Assembly (NCBI GenBank): GCA_021779855.1
Contig: JAJXZW010000018.1
Coordinates: 1 to 32,536, forward strand
DNA length: 32,536 bases
From: Actinomycetes bacterium
GTDB lineage: Bacteria; Actinomycetota; Acidimicrobiia; Acidimicrobiales; RAAP-2
Direction: 5' to 3'
The notes below the pieces were generated by a model. That model made no database searches, had not been told where the DNA came from, and was given only the letters and a program-made list of their open reading frames with translations. This document shows, one piece after another, positions 1-5,988 of the stretch (its first letter is position 1; each line of letters begins with the position of its first letter). A program made the position numbers and the translations under genes.

Positions 1-2
1 AC

Positions 3-98
3 AACACCGAGCGGCGCCACAGCGCCCTCAACTACCTGACGCCGAGCGAGTTCGAGGCCTTACACTCTGTCCAACCAACCCAGGCCACGTTGCCATAA
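3..98 (+). CDS. IS3-family transposase OrfB, C-terminal end (partial)
   Basis: Only the last 31 codons are in the window; the gene enters from the left edge. The readable end has the pattern N-T-E-R-R-H-S-A-L-N-Y-L-T-P-S-E-F-E, followed by a short tail and TAA. This is the conserved C-terminus of the IS3-family (rve/DDE) integrase-like transposase, where the final segment says the new strand 'could serve for the short list of Y-N-x-x-R-x-H' proteins. Whether the element is intact cannot be judged. It runs toward the 3' end of ssrA, 31 bases away. The 115-122 string GGGGGCCA could be the inner edge of a terminal inverted repeat, but the other end is not visible. Confidence 0.85.
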   Translation, partial: NTERRHSALNYLTPSEFEALHSVQPTQATLP

Positions 99-129
99 GG
101 GTGGTCGCACGAACGGGGGCCAGGCCTGG

Positions 130-481
130 TGGTGGAGGTGCGGGGATTCGAACCCCGGTCCGTCAGTGCCTTGGTCTGCATTCTCCGAGCGCAGCCGGTG
201 GGAGGTTGTCGGGAGGCCCCTGGCACCGGCACCGAGGGCACTCCGTAGTCAGCGAAGGTGTCCCGCCCGAGCCACTGACGAACCCGGGCGGTGAGCCCTA
301 CTTCTATGACACCCGTGAACTGAGCCGTAGGGCTGGGCCCAGGCGGATGTTGCTACCTAAGCAGCAAACGCAAGCTGAGGCTTGGCGTTTATTTTGTGTT
401 TTCCGGCTCTTTAACGTGGTTCCGGAGACCACGGCTCGCTTCTCAGACCTCAACGACCAACGTCGAGAACCATTCACCCCC
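130..481 (-). ncRNA. ssrA: tmRNA (transfer-messenger RNA)
   Basis: Rescues stalled ribosomes in trans-translation. On the minus strand the 5' end GGGGGUGAAUGGUUCUCGAC matches the tmRNA start. Its first seven bases pair with CACCUCC just before the A-CCA end (complement of 130-140). The T-arm GGGGUUCGAAUCCCC is at 141-155. The length of 352 nt is typical of actinobacteria. The tag reading frame lies at 357-386. smpB, its protein partner, is directly upstream on the same strand. The mature 5' end would come from RNase P processing, because the nearest -10-like box is 27 bases further upstream. Confidence 0.95.
357..386 (-). other. tmRNA proteolysis-tag reading frame
   Basis: Inside ssrA the minus strand reads GCC AAG CCT CAG CTT GCG TTT GCT GCT TAG. 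It follows an A-rich AAAUAAAC stretch similar to that before the resume codon in mycobacterial tmRNA. The encoded tag is AKPQLAFAA; with the alanine carried by tmRNA it becomes A-AKPQLAFAA. The AxAA-type hydrophobic end fits ClpXP/FtsH recognition. A ClpP subunit is encoded in this window. The frame was chosen by analogy with the mycobacterial tag, which ends ALAA. Confidence 0.85.
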
Positions 482-483
482 TC

Positions 484-504
484 GTCCGGTCAACCTGACC
501 GGAC
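484..504. terminator. Perfect 9-bp hairpin between smpB and ssrA
   Basis: GTCCGGTCA, a 3-nt loop ACC, then TGACCGGAC form a perfect inverted repeat. It lies 32 bases after the smpB stop and two bases before the tmRNA 5' end. No U-tract follows on either strand. It could be a weak terminator for smpB, or a leader hairpin of the tmRNA precursor that RNase P removes. A TAGACT box (509-514, minus) lies just upstream of it. Confidence 0.5.
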
Positions 505-508
505 GGCC

Positions 509-514
509 AGTCTA
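509..514 (-). promoter_or_regulatory. Candidate -10 box for ssrA (TAGACT)
   Basis: TAGACT on the minus strand is the only TANNNT box between the smpB stop and the tmRNA 5' end. It is 27 bases from the mature 5' end, so the primary transcript would start with a short leader containing the 484-504 hairpin. No clear -35 is visible. smpB read-through is an alternative source of ssrA transcript. Confidence 0.4.
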
Positions 515-536
515 CCGGGGGAGGGGACCGGTCGCC

Positions 537-1055
537 CTAGGGGTAGCGCTCGGAGCGGCGCACGGCGCGGGCCATCTCGCGCTCGGCGTCGCGCTTGGCG
601 ATGGCCTGGCGGATGTCCTGGTGACGTCGGCCCCGGGCGAGGGCCAGTTCGACCTTGGCCCGGCCGCTCGAGAAGTACACGCGCAGCGGGACCAGCGTCA
701 GTGACTGGGTCTCCACCAGGTGGCGCCACCGGTCGATCTCGTGGGCGTGGGCCAGGAGCTTGCGCTTGCGGTCCGGGTCGTGGCTACCGAAGCCCGTGGC
801 GTAGCTCCACGGGGGGATGTGGCTCTGGAACAGCCAGAGCTCGCCGCCGTCGACGCGGGCGAAGGCCTCGGCGATCTGTGCCTTGCCCTCGCGCAGGGAC
901 TTGACCTCCGAGCCCGTGAGCACGATCCCGCACTCGAGCGTGTCGAGGATCTCGTAGTCGTGCCGGGCGCGCCGGTTGGTGGCGACCACGCGGTCGCCGG
1001 CCACCGCCGTGCGCGCCTCGGCGCGGCGCCGCTGGATCTGCTTCGCCCGGGCCAC
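537..1055 (-). CDS. smpB: SsrA-binding protein SmpB
   Basis: Binds the tRNA-like part of tmRNA and delivers it to stalled ribosomes. The 172-residue protein has the family core: N-R-R-A-R-H-D-Y near residue 30, G-S-E-V-K-S-L-R-E-G-K, a P-(x)n-D-P-D-R-K-R-K-L-L block, and the basic lysine/arginine-rich C-terminal tail that inserts in the ribosome. The open frame extends upstream to 1124, but that would run into mec. The GTG at 1055 is preferred because TACGCT sits exactly six bases before it, the layout of leaderless genes here. The N-terminus is then about 20 residues longer than in E. coli SmpB; an internal GTG is possible. The gene lies directly upstream of ssrA on the same strand. Confidence 0.93.
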   Translation of the reverse strand: MARAKQIQRRRAEARTAVAGDRVVATNRRARHDYEILDTLECGIVLTGSEVKSLREGKAQIAEAFARVDGGELWLFQSHIPPWSYATGFGSHDPDRKRKLLAHAHEIDRWRHLVETQSLTLVPLRVYFSSGRAKVELALARGRRHQDIRQAIAKRDAEREMARAVRRSERYP

Positions 1056-1061
1056 GGCTTC

Positions 1062-1067
1062 AGCGTA
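1062..1067 (-). promoter_or_regulatory. Leaderless -10 box of smpB (TACGCT)
   Basis: TACGCT on the minus strand, six bases before GTG at 1055. It is back-to-back with the mec -10 box. Only 21 bases separate the two boxes, so each promoter's -35 region would overlap the other's -10. Confidence 0.6.
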
Positions 1068-1088
1068 GAGGCATTCGCCCACCCGTCC

Positions 1089-1094
1089 TAGGGT
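1089..1094 (+). promoter_or_regulatory. Leaderless -10 box of mec (TAGGGT)
   Basis: TAGGGT followed by six bases and ATG (1101), with no Shine-Dalgarno sequence. The same box and spacing recur before many genes in the window. Confidence 0.65.
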
Positions 1095-1100
1095 GACGGG

Positions 1101-1529
1101 ATGCTGAGGCTCCGGGGTGCGCACCGTGACGCGATGGTCGCTACGGCGATCCGCGCGCTGCCCAACGAAGGCTGCGGCCTGCTCGTCGGGCGCGCCGACG
1201 ACGTGGTCGAGGTCGTGCCGAGCCCCAACGTGGCCGACTCGGCGCGCGTCTACGAGGTCGACCCCCGGGTGCTACTGCGAACCTTTCGCGACGCCGAGGC
1301 CCGTGGCCTCGAGGTCATCGGTGTCTTCCACAGCCACACGCACAGCGCCGCCTATCCCAGCCCCACCGACGTCGCCCAGTCGCCCGACCCGTCCTGGCAC
1401 TACGTGCTGGTCTCTCTCGCGGAGGCGATGAGCGACGTGCGCAGCTTCCGGATCGTCGAGGGGGCGATTTCCGAAGAGGAGCTCGCTCTCGAGGGCGAGG
1501 AGGGGCACGACCGGCTGCGCTACCGGTAA
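1101..1529 (+). CDS. mec: Mec-like JAMM/M67 metallopeptidase (CysO-cysteine peptidase)
   Basis: A zinc isopeptidase that releases cysteine from the CysO-Cys adduct in the O-phosphoserine/protein-thiocarboxylate route known from Mycobacterium tuberculosis. The full JAMM motif is present: Glu23 (in N-E-G-C-G), then H77-S-H79, seven residues, S87, two residues, D90. The protein is 142 aa, as expected for a stand-alone bacterial JAMM enzyme. cysO and cysM follow in the same order as Rv1334-Rv1335-Rv1336. Because the neighbouring CysO ends in GG-Ser-Cys, this enzyme may also trim that dipeptide (inference; QbsD does a similar job on QbsE). Translation probably starts leaderless from ATG 1101. Confidence 0.93.
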   Translation: MLRLRGAHRDAMVATAIRALPNEGCGLLVGRADDVVEVVPSPNVADSARVYEVDPRVLLRTFRDAEARGLEVIGVFHSHTHSAAYPSPTDVAQSPDPSWHYVLVSLAEAMSDVRSFRIVEGAISEEELALEGEEGHDRLRYR

Positions 1530-1578
1530 TCTCGACCGCGCAGGTCAGGATTCCGGTCTAGCGAGAAGAAGAGGTGTC

Positions 1579-1860
1579 ATGGCGGCCGTCCTCCGAGTCC
1601 CCACCGTCCTTCGCCCGGCCATGGGCAACAACAGCGTCCTCGAGGTCGAGGGCTCGACCATCGGCGAGGTGTTGGCCCGGCTCACCGAGGCCTACCCCTC
1701 GGCGCGCGCGCAGCTGCTCAGCGAGGACGGGTCCCTGCACCGGTTCTTGAACGTGTACGTGAACGACGACGACGTGCGCTACCTCGGCGGTCTGGACGCC
1801 CCCGTGTCCGACCGTGACGAGATCACCCTGCTGCCGGCGGTCGCGGGCGGGTCCTGCTAG
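1579..1860 (+). CDS. cysO: Sulfur carrier protein CysO with extended GG-Ser-Cys end
   Basis: A small ubiquitin-like (ThiS/MoaD fold) sulfur carrier of 93 aa. It has the mycobacterial CysO landmarks L-H-R-F-L-N-V-Y-V-N-D-D-D-V-R and I-T-L-L-P-A-V-A-G-G. In M. tuberculosis the protein ends at the diglycine, whose last carboxylate becomes a thiocarboxylate. Here the codons GGC GGG are followed by TCC TGC before TAG, so the primary product ends GG-S-C and cannot be adenylated until the two residues are removed. AGAAGAAGAGG upstream of ATG 1579 is a good ribosome site. It lies 49 bases after mec and directly abuts cysM. No activating E1-like enzyme (MoeZ type) is in the window. Confidence 0.93.
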   Translation: MAAVLRVPTVLRPAMGNNSVLEVEGSTIGEVLARLTEAYPSARAQLLSEDGSLHRFLNVYVNDDDVRYLGGLDAPVSDRDEITLLPAVAGGSC

Positions 1861-2823
1861 GTGGCCCGGGTCGCGTCGGTCCTGGAGCTCATCGGCTCGA
1901 CACCGGTCGTCGACGTCAGCGCCCTGTCGCCGTCGCCCAACGTCACCCTGCTCGCCAAGCTCGAGGGGCGTAATCCTGCCGGTTCGATCAAGGACCGGGT
2001 GGCGCTCTCGCTGGTCGAAGCCGCCGAGGCCGACGGGCGCCTCGTGCCGGGCCGACCCGGCCAGGTGTTGATCGAGCCCTCCTCGGGCAACACCGGTATC
2101 GCCCTCGCCATGATCTGCCGGCTGCGCGGCTACCACCTCAAGGTCGTTTTGCCGGCGAACGTCTCGCCCGAGCGTCGCCAGCTCCTCGTGGCCTGGGGGG
2201 CGGAGATCGTCGACTCCCCCGGGGCCGAGGGGTCGAACGGGGCGGTGCGGCGCGCCCGGGCGCTCGCCGCCGACCACCCCGACTGGGTCTTCCTCTACCA
2301 GTACGCGAACCCCGCCAACCCCCGGGCCCACTACACGACGACCGGTCCCGAGATCCTCGCCGACGTGCCCGAGATCACCCACTTCGTCGCGGGCCTCGGG
2401 ACCTCGGGGACGCTGATGGGTGTCGGACGCTACCTCAAGGAGCGCCGTCCCGACGTGCAGGTGTGGGCTGTCGAGCCCCCGAGCGGCGAGGTGGTCGACG
2501 GGCTGCGCAGCCTGGACGACGGCTACGTGCCCCCGGTCTTCACCGACAACGGGGGCCCCGATCTCCTGGATCGCAAGGTCATTGTCCGGCTGCGCGAGTC
2601 GGTGGAGTGGACGCGCCGTCTCACCGAGGTCGGGCTCTTCACCGGCCTGTCGTCGGGGGCGATCATGGCCGGCGCCGTCAAGTGCGCCCGCTCGCTCGGC
2701 GACACGCCCGCCACCATCGTGACCGTCGTCTGCGACGACGGCTGGAAGTACCTCTCGACGGGCGCGTGGAGCGACGACGTGGACGACGTCGTGGAGCGGG
2801 CCCGCACGACCATCTACTTCTAG
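1861..2823 (+). CDS. cysM: Cysteine synthase CysM (thiocarboxylate-dependent)
   Basis: A PLP fold-type II enzyme of 320 aa. The Schiff-base lysine is K44 in G-S-I-K-D-R; the substrate loop S-S-G-N-T-G-I follows around residue 75; a glycine-rich phosphate loop G-L-G-T-S-G-T-L is near residue 180. The C-terminus has [10 protein letters not shown], the same signature as mycobacterial CysM, which uses O-phosphoserine and CysO-thiocarboxylate. It starts with GTG immediately after the cysO TAG, so translation is coupled. The position behind mec-cysO makes the CysO-dependent role much more likely than a plain sulfide-dependent CysK. Confidence 0.93.
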   Translation: MARVASVLELIGSTPVVDVSALSPSPNVTLLAKLEGRNPAGSIKDRVALSLVEAAEADGRLVPGRPGQVLIEPSSGNTGIALAMICRLRGYHLKVVLPANVSPERRQLLVAWGAEIVDSPGAEGSNGAVRRARALAADHPDWVFLYQYANPANPRAHYTTTGPEILADVPEITHFVAGLGTSGTLMGVGRYLKERRPDVQVWAVEPPSGEVVDGLRSLDDGYVPPVFTDNGGPDLLDRKVIVRLRESVEWTRRLTEVGLFTGLSSGAIMAGAVKCARSLGDTPATIVTVVCDDGWKYLSTGAWSDDVDDVVERARTTIYF

Positions 2824-2836
2824 GGCCGACCCCGAC

Positions 2837-2842
2837 TACGGT
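2837..2842 (+). promoter_or_regulatory. Candidate -10 box of rph (TACGGT)
   Basis: TACGGT lies 22 bases before the rph ATG; transcription from it would give a short leader that includes the AGGAGG ribosome site. Read-through from cysM is equally possible, since the gap is only 41 bases. Confidence 0.4.
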
Positions 2843-2864
2843 GGCTGCCGACCCCAGGAGGACC

Positions 2865-3608
2865 ATGGACACCACCCGAGCCGACGGCCGCGCGCCCGAC
2901 GAGCCCCGCCCGATCTCGTTCGAGCGGGACTTCACCGACGCGGCTCTCGGATCGGTGCTCGTGCGCGTGGGGCGCACGCGCGTGCTGTGCACGGCCTCGG
3001 TGGAGCTCGACGTCCCACGATGGCTCCGGGGCCAGGGGCGCGGCTGGGTCAGCGCGGAGTACTCCATGCTGCCGGGGGCCTCGGTCGAGCGCATCGCGCG
3101 CGAGGCCGCTCGGGGCAAGCAGTCGGGACGGACCCACGAGATCCAGCGGCTCATCGGCCGCTCGCTGCGCGCCGTTACCGACCTCACCCGGATGCCCGAC
3201 GTGCAGGTGCTCGTGGACTGCGACGTCCTCCAGGCCGACGGGGGGACCCGGACCGCGTCGATCTGCGGCGGGTACGTGGCGCTGCACGACGCCCTCACCC
3301 GCCTGGTCGCTTCGGGGCTCCTCAGCGAGCACCCCCTGGTCGACTCGGTGGCCGCGGTGTCCGTGGGGATCGTCGACGGCGCGCCCGTGCTCGACCTGCC
3401 CTACGCCGAGGACTCCCGGGCCGAGACCGACATGAACGTCGTGATGACCGGCTCGGGCCGCTTCGTCGAGATCCAGGGGACCGCCGAGGGGGCGCCCTTC
3501 GACCGTTCCGAGCTCGACGCGCTGCTCGAGCTCGCGGCCCGGGGGCTCGCGCGTATCGCGGCGGCCCAGCGTGACGTCCTGGACGTGGCGCCCGGACCGC
3601 GCGCGTGA
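2865..3608 (+). CDS. rph: Ribonuclease PH
   Basis: Phosphorolytic 3'-5' exoribonuclease that trims tRNA precursors. The 247-aa protein opens with [13 protein letters not shown], the family start, and contains the phosphate-site segment [16 protein letters not shown] near residue 85, [15 protein letters not shown], and D-L-P-Y-A-E-D-S-x-A-x-T-D-M-N. The ATG at 2865 is supported by CAGGAGGACC just before it; an open frame continues upstream but is an out-of-frame shadow of cysM. rdgB overlaps its stop by four bases (GTGA), the same pairing seen in many actinobacteria. Confidence 0.95.
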   Translation: MDTTRADGRAPDEPRPISFERDFTDAALGSVLVRVGRTRVLCTASVELDVPRWLRGQGRGWVSAEYSMLPGASVERIAREAARGKQSGRTHEIQRLIGRSLRAVTDLTRMPDVQVLVDCDVLQADGGTRTASICGGYVALHDALTRLVASGLLSEHPLVDSVAAVSVGIVDGAPVLDLPYAEDSRAETDMNVVMTGSGRFVEIQGTAEGAPFDRSELDALLELAARGLARIAAAQRDVLDVAPGPRA

Positions 3609-4219
3609 GCCGCCTGGTCCTCGCGACGGCCAACACCCACAAGGCGGCCGAGATGCGCGCCGTGCTGTCCGGGCTCGGCTTCGAGGTCGAGCCGCGTCCC
3701 GAGGGACTGGGCGAGGTCGACGAGGTCGACGAGACCCTGGAGGGCAACGCCGTCTTGAAGGCGCGCGCTGTCGCCGCCGCGGCCGGGGCGACGGCCGTGG
3801 CCGACGACACCGGGCTGTTCGTCGACGCGCTCGGCGGGCGCCCGGGGGTCTACAGCGCGCGCTACGCCGGCCCCGGAGCGAGCGACGCGCAGAACGTCGC
3901 GCGCGTGCTCGCCGAGCTCGAGGGCGTGGCGCCCGCCGCGCGCGGCGCCCACTTCCGCACGGTGATCGCGGTCGCCGAGCCCGACGGGAGCGCCCGCTGG
4001 GTCGACGGCGTGCTCGTGGGCCGGATCGCCCCCGCGCCGCGCGGGGAGAACGGCTTCGGCTACGACGGGGTGTTCATCCCCTCTGACCTGGGAGGAGAGA
4101 CCCTCGCGGAGTTGTCGGCGGATGCGAAGAACGCGATCTCGCACCGGGGTCGTGCCCTGCGCGCCCTGGCTGAGTTGCTGAGAAGAGAGGGGGGTCCTTC
4201 ACGGGCCGTTCACCCGTAG
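3605..4219 (+). CDS. rdgB: Non-canonical purine NTP pyrophosphatase (RdgB/HAM1)
   Basis: Hydrolyses dITP, XTP and ITP to monophosphates and so cleans the nucleotide pool. The 204-aa product starts [12 protein letters not shown], the substrate-binding T/S-x-N-x-x-K motif. It has [22 protein letters not shown] (metal site, residues about 66-90), [11 protein letters not shown] and a C-terminal N-A-I-S-H-R-G-R-A. It begins with GTG overlapping the rph stop. Its TAG stop forms the first three bases of the -10 box of the next gene. Confidence 0.95.
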   Translation: MSRLVLATANTHKAAEMRAVLSGLGFEVEPRPEGLGEVDEVDETLEGNAVLKARAVAAAAGATAVADDTGLFVDALGGRPGVYSARYAGPGASDAQNVARVLAELEGVAPAARGAHFRTVIAVAEPDGSARWVDGVLVGRIAPAPRGENGFGYDGVFIPSDLGGETLAELSADAKNAISHRGRALRALAELLRREGGPSRAVHP

Positions 4220-4222
4220 GGT
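4217..4222 (+). promoter_or_regulatory. Leaderless -10 box of the LON-domain gene (TAGGGT)
   Basis: TAGGGT, spacer GGGCCC, then GTG 4229. The first three bases are the stop codon of rdgB. The spacer is identical to those before clpP and msrA. Confidence 0.65.
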
Positions 4223-4228
4223 GGGCCC

Positions 4229-4867
4229 GTGAGCCCGAAGGCCCTGGCGATGTTCCCGTTGGGGATGGTGGTCTTCCCGCACCAGACGATCGGCCTGTGC
4301 GTCTTCGAGCCCCGCTACCACCGCCTGGTGGAGGACGTTGCCGACGACGGCCGCTTCGGAACGTGTCTCATCGAGCGCGGCTCGGAGGTCGGCGGGCGCG
4401 ATGAGCGCACCTCGGTGGGCACGGTGGTCGAGATCCTCGGCTCCCACGAGCTCCCCGACGGCCAGACGCTGCTCATGGTCGAGGCGGTCGAGTGCGTGGA
4501 GGTCGCGCGGTGGCTCGAGGACGACCCCTACCCCCGGGCCGAGGTGCGCGCGCGCTGCTGCGACGACGTGGCGGTCGAGCCGATGCTGCTCGCGTCCACC
4601 GAGTCCGCGGTGCGCGCCCTGCGCGCCCTGCAGAGCGAGGTGGTGGCCGACCAGTGCCTGCGCCGGGACGTCCCCATGGACGACGACCTCCAGATTCGAG
4701 CGTGGCAGCTCTGCGCGCTGACCCCGATGTCCGTGCTCGACCAGTTCAAGGTGCTCAGCCAGTCGAACCCGAACGATCGGCTCCGTCTGGTGGCCGAGAT
4801 CTGCTGCGAGCGCTACGGCGACTTCCAGCGCCAGCTGGCCCTCGACGGCCAGCCGTCGCGCAGCTGA
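4229..4867 (+). CDS. LON substrate-binding (PUA-like) domain protein
   Basis: A 212-aa stand-alone copy of the N-terminal domain of Lon protease. It shows the opening A-M-F-P-L-G-M-V-V-F-P, then C-V-F-E-P-R-Y-H-R-L-V-E-D-V and G-T-V-V-E-I-L near residue 67. There is no ATPase or Ser-Lys protease domain, so it is not Lon itself. Such proteins are widespread in actinobacteria and their role is unproven. GTG at 4229 is chosen from the leaderless box. It meets the FKBP gene tail to tail with no base between the stops (TGATCA). Confidence 0.88.
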   Translation: MSPKALAMFPLGMVVFPHQTIGLCVFEPRYHRLVEDVADDGRFGTCLIERGSEVGGRDERTSVGTVVEILGSHELPDGQTLLMVEAVECVEVARWLEDDPYPRAEVRARCCDDVAVEPMLLASTESAVRALRALQSEVVADQCLRRDVPMDDDLQIRAWQLCALTPMSVLDQFKVLSQSNPNDRLRLVAEICCERYGDFQRQLALDGQPSRS

Positions 4868-5239
4868 TCAGCGAACCGCGACGAGGTCGACGACAAAGAG
4901 CAGGGTCTCGCCCGGCGCGATGACCCCGCCGGCGCCCCGCTCGCCGTAGCCGAGGTGTGACGGGATGACGAGCCGGCGCCGTCCGCCGACGCGCATCCCG
5001 GCGACGCCCTGGTCCCACCCGGGGATCACCCAGCCCGCGCCGACGAGGAACTCGAAGGTCTCGCTGCGGTCCCACGACGAGTCGAACTCGGCGCCGGTGG
5101 AGTGGGCCACGCCCACGTAGTGCACGACGGCGGTCTGGCCGGCCCGGATGGGCTCGCCCTCGCCGAGGACGAGGTCCTCGACGAGCAGGTCGCTCGGGAC
5201 GGGGCCGGGGTGGGGGTCGACGAAGGGCTTGTCGGTCAT
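4868..5239 (-). CDS. FKBP-type peptidyl-prolyl cis-trans isomerase
   Basis: A 123-aa single-domain folding helper. The signature is clear: V-V-H-Y-V-G, E-F-D-S-S-W, F-x-F-x-V-G-A-G-W-V-I-P-G-W-D-Q-G-V-A-G-M-x-V-G-G-x-R-R, and I-P-x-x-L-G-Y-G. There is no signal peptide or trigger-factor domain, so it is probably cytoplasmic. The open frame runs upstream through the tRNA-Leu gene, but ATG 5239 is preferred because TAGGGT stands seven bases before it. Confidence 0.93.
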   Translation of the reverse strand: MTDKPFVDPHPGPVPSDLLVEDLVLGEGEPIRAGQTAVVHYVGVAHSTGAEFDSSWDRSETFEFLVGAGWVIPGWDQGVAGMRVGGRRRLVIPSHLGYGERGAGGVIAPGETLLFVVDLVAVR

Positions 5240-5246
5240 CGGAGGG

Positions 5247-5252
5247 ACCCTA
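5247..5252 (-). promoter_or_regulatory. Leaderless -10 box of the FKBP gene (TAGGGT)
   Basis: TAGGGT on the minus strand, seven bases before ATG 5239. It lies 11 bases downstream of the tRNA-Leu 3' end. Confidence 0.6.
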
Positions 5253-5263
5253 GCGGGCATCGG

Positions 5264-5343
5264 TGCGGGCGGCGGGACTCGAACCCACACTCCGAAGAAC
5301 TGGTACCTAAAACCAGCGCGTCTGCCAATTCCGCCACGCCCGC
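5264..5343 (-). tRNA. tRNA-Leu (UAG anticodon)
   Basis: Minus strand: acceptor GCGGGCG pairs with CGCCCGC. The anticodon arm is CTGGT-TTTAGGT-ACCAG with anticodon UAG. A longer variable region (11 nt) and the T-arm GTGGG-TTCGAGT-CCCGC follow. The discriminator is A. The next bases are CCG, so the terminal CCA is not fully encoded. Length is 80 nt, slightly short for a type II tRNA. Confidence 0.93.
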
Positions 5344-5352
5344 GACCCTCCC

Positions 5353-5358
5353 ACTCTA
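5353..5358 (-). promoter_or_regulatory. Candidate -10 box of tRNA-Leu (TAGAGT)
   Basis: TAGAGT on the minus strand, nine bases before the mature tRNA 5' end. Its upstream region is the tandem repeat at 5361-5386 shared with the clpP promoter. Confidence 0.5.
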
Positions 5359-5360
5359 GG

Positions 5361-5386
5361 ACCGTCCCGGGACCGTCCCGGGACCG
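5361..5386. repeat. Tandem 11-bp repeat between tRNA-Leu and clpP
   Basis: Two exact copies of ACCGTCCCGGG (5361-5371, 5372-5382) plus a third partial ACCG. Each copy contains the palindrome CCCGGG. The repeat fills the space between the divergent -10 boxes of tRNA-Leu and clpP, so it covers the expected -35 positions of both. It does not resemble the ClgR box (GTTCGC-type) known for actinobacterial clpP. Confidence 0.6.
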
Positions 5387-5391
5387 CACGG

Positions 5392-5397
5392 TAGATT
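5392..5397 (+). promoter_or_regulatory. Leaderless -10 box of clpP (TAGATT)
   Basis: TAGATT, spacer GGGCCC, ATG 5404. Same spacer as the LON-domain gene and msrA. Confidence 0.65.
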
Positions 5398-5403
5398 GGG
5401 CCC

Positions 5404-5988
5404 ATGATTAGTGCCCGTATCGACGCCGGCTCGACCAACGACCTCAACCAGCGACTGCTGCGCGAGCGCATCGTCTTCCTCGGCTCGGTGGTGGACCAGG
5501 AGACGGCGAACCGCATCTGCGCCGAGCTGCTGCTGCTCGAGGCCGAGGACCGCGACCGCGACATCAGCCTCTACATCAACTCCCCGGGCGGCTCGGTGAC
5601 CGACGGCCTGGCCATATACGACACCATGCAGTACGTCAACTGCGACGTGCGGACCATCTGCATCGGGATGGCCGCGTCGATGGGCCAGTTCCTGCTCTGC
5701 GCGGGCGCGCCGGGCAAACGCTTCAGCCTGCCCCACAGCCGCATCCTGATGCACCAGCCCTCCATGGGTGGCATGCAGGGCCAGGCGTCGGACATCGCGA
5801 TCCAGGCCGAGCAGATCGTCTACCTCAAGCGGATGCTCGCCGAGCGGATCGCGCACCACACGGGCCAGCCGGTCGAGCAGATCGAGGCGGACTCGGACCG
5901 CGATCGCTGGTTCACGGCCCACGAGGCTCTCGAGTACGGCTTCATCGACGCCGTCATCGAGCGCTCGGCGCTGCGCCAAGGGGCCTAG
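5404..5988 (+). CDS. clpP: ATP-dependent Clp protease proteolytic subunit
   Basis: A 194-aa serine peptidase that forms the Clp chamber and degrades, among others, tmRNA-tagged proteins. Catalytic residues are Ser92 (G-M-A-A-S-M-G-Q), His117 (M-H-Q-P) and Asp167 (D-R-D-R-W). I-N-S-P-G-G-S-V near residue 58 is the oxyanion strand. Only one clpP is present and no clpX follows, unlike the usual clpP1-clpP2-clpX order. Instead it overlaps an exporter permease gene by one base (TAGTG). This may be an extra, unpaired ClpP. Confidence 0.95.
   Translation: MISARIDAGSTNDLNQRLLRERIVFLGSVVDQETANRICAELLLLEAEDRDRDISLYINSPGGSVTDGLAIYDTMQYVNCDVRTICIGMAASMGQFLLCAGAPGKRFSLPHSRILMHQPSMGGMQGQASDIAIQAEQIVYLKRMLAERIAHHTGQPVEQIEADSDRDRWFTAHEALEYGFIDAVIERSALRQGA

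Noticed and set aside
101-904. Long plus-strand open frame over ssrA and smpB
   Set aside because: It runs antisense through tmRNA and smpB and is low-complexity Arg/Gly/Pro; a GC-rich shadow.
4229-4867. Lon protease
   Set aside because: Only the N-terminal substrate-binding domain is present; no ATPase or protease residues.
5240-5389. N-terminal extension of the FKBP gene
   Set aside because: The extension would be translated from tRNA-Leu; a leaderless box marks ATG 5239 instead.
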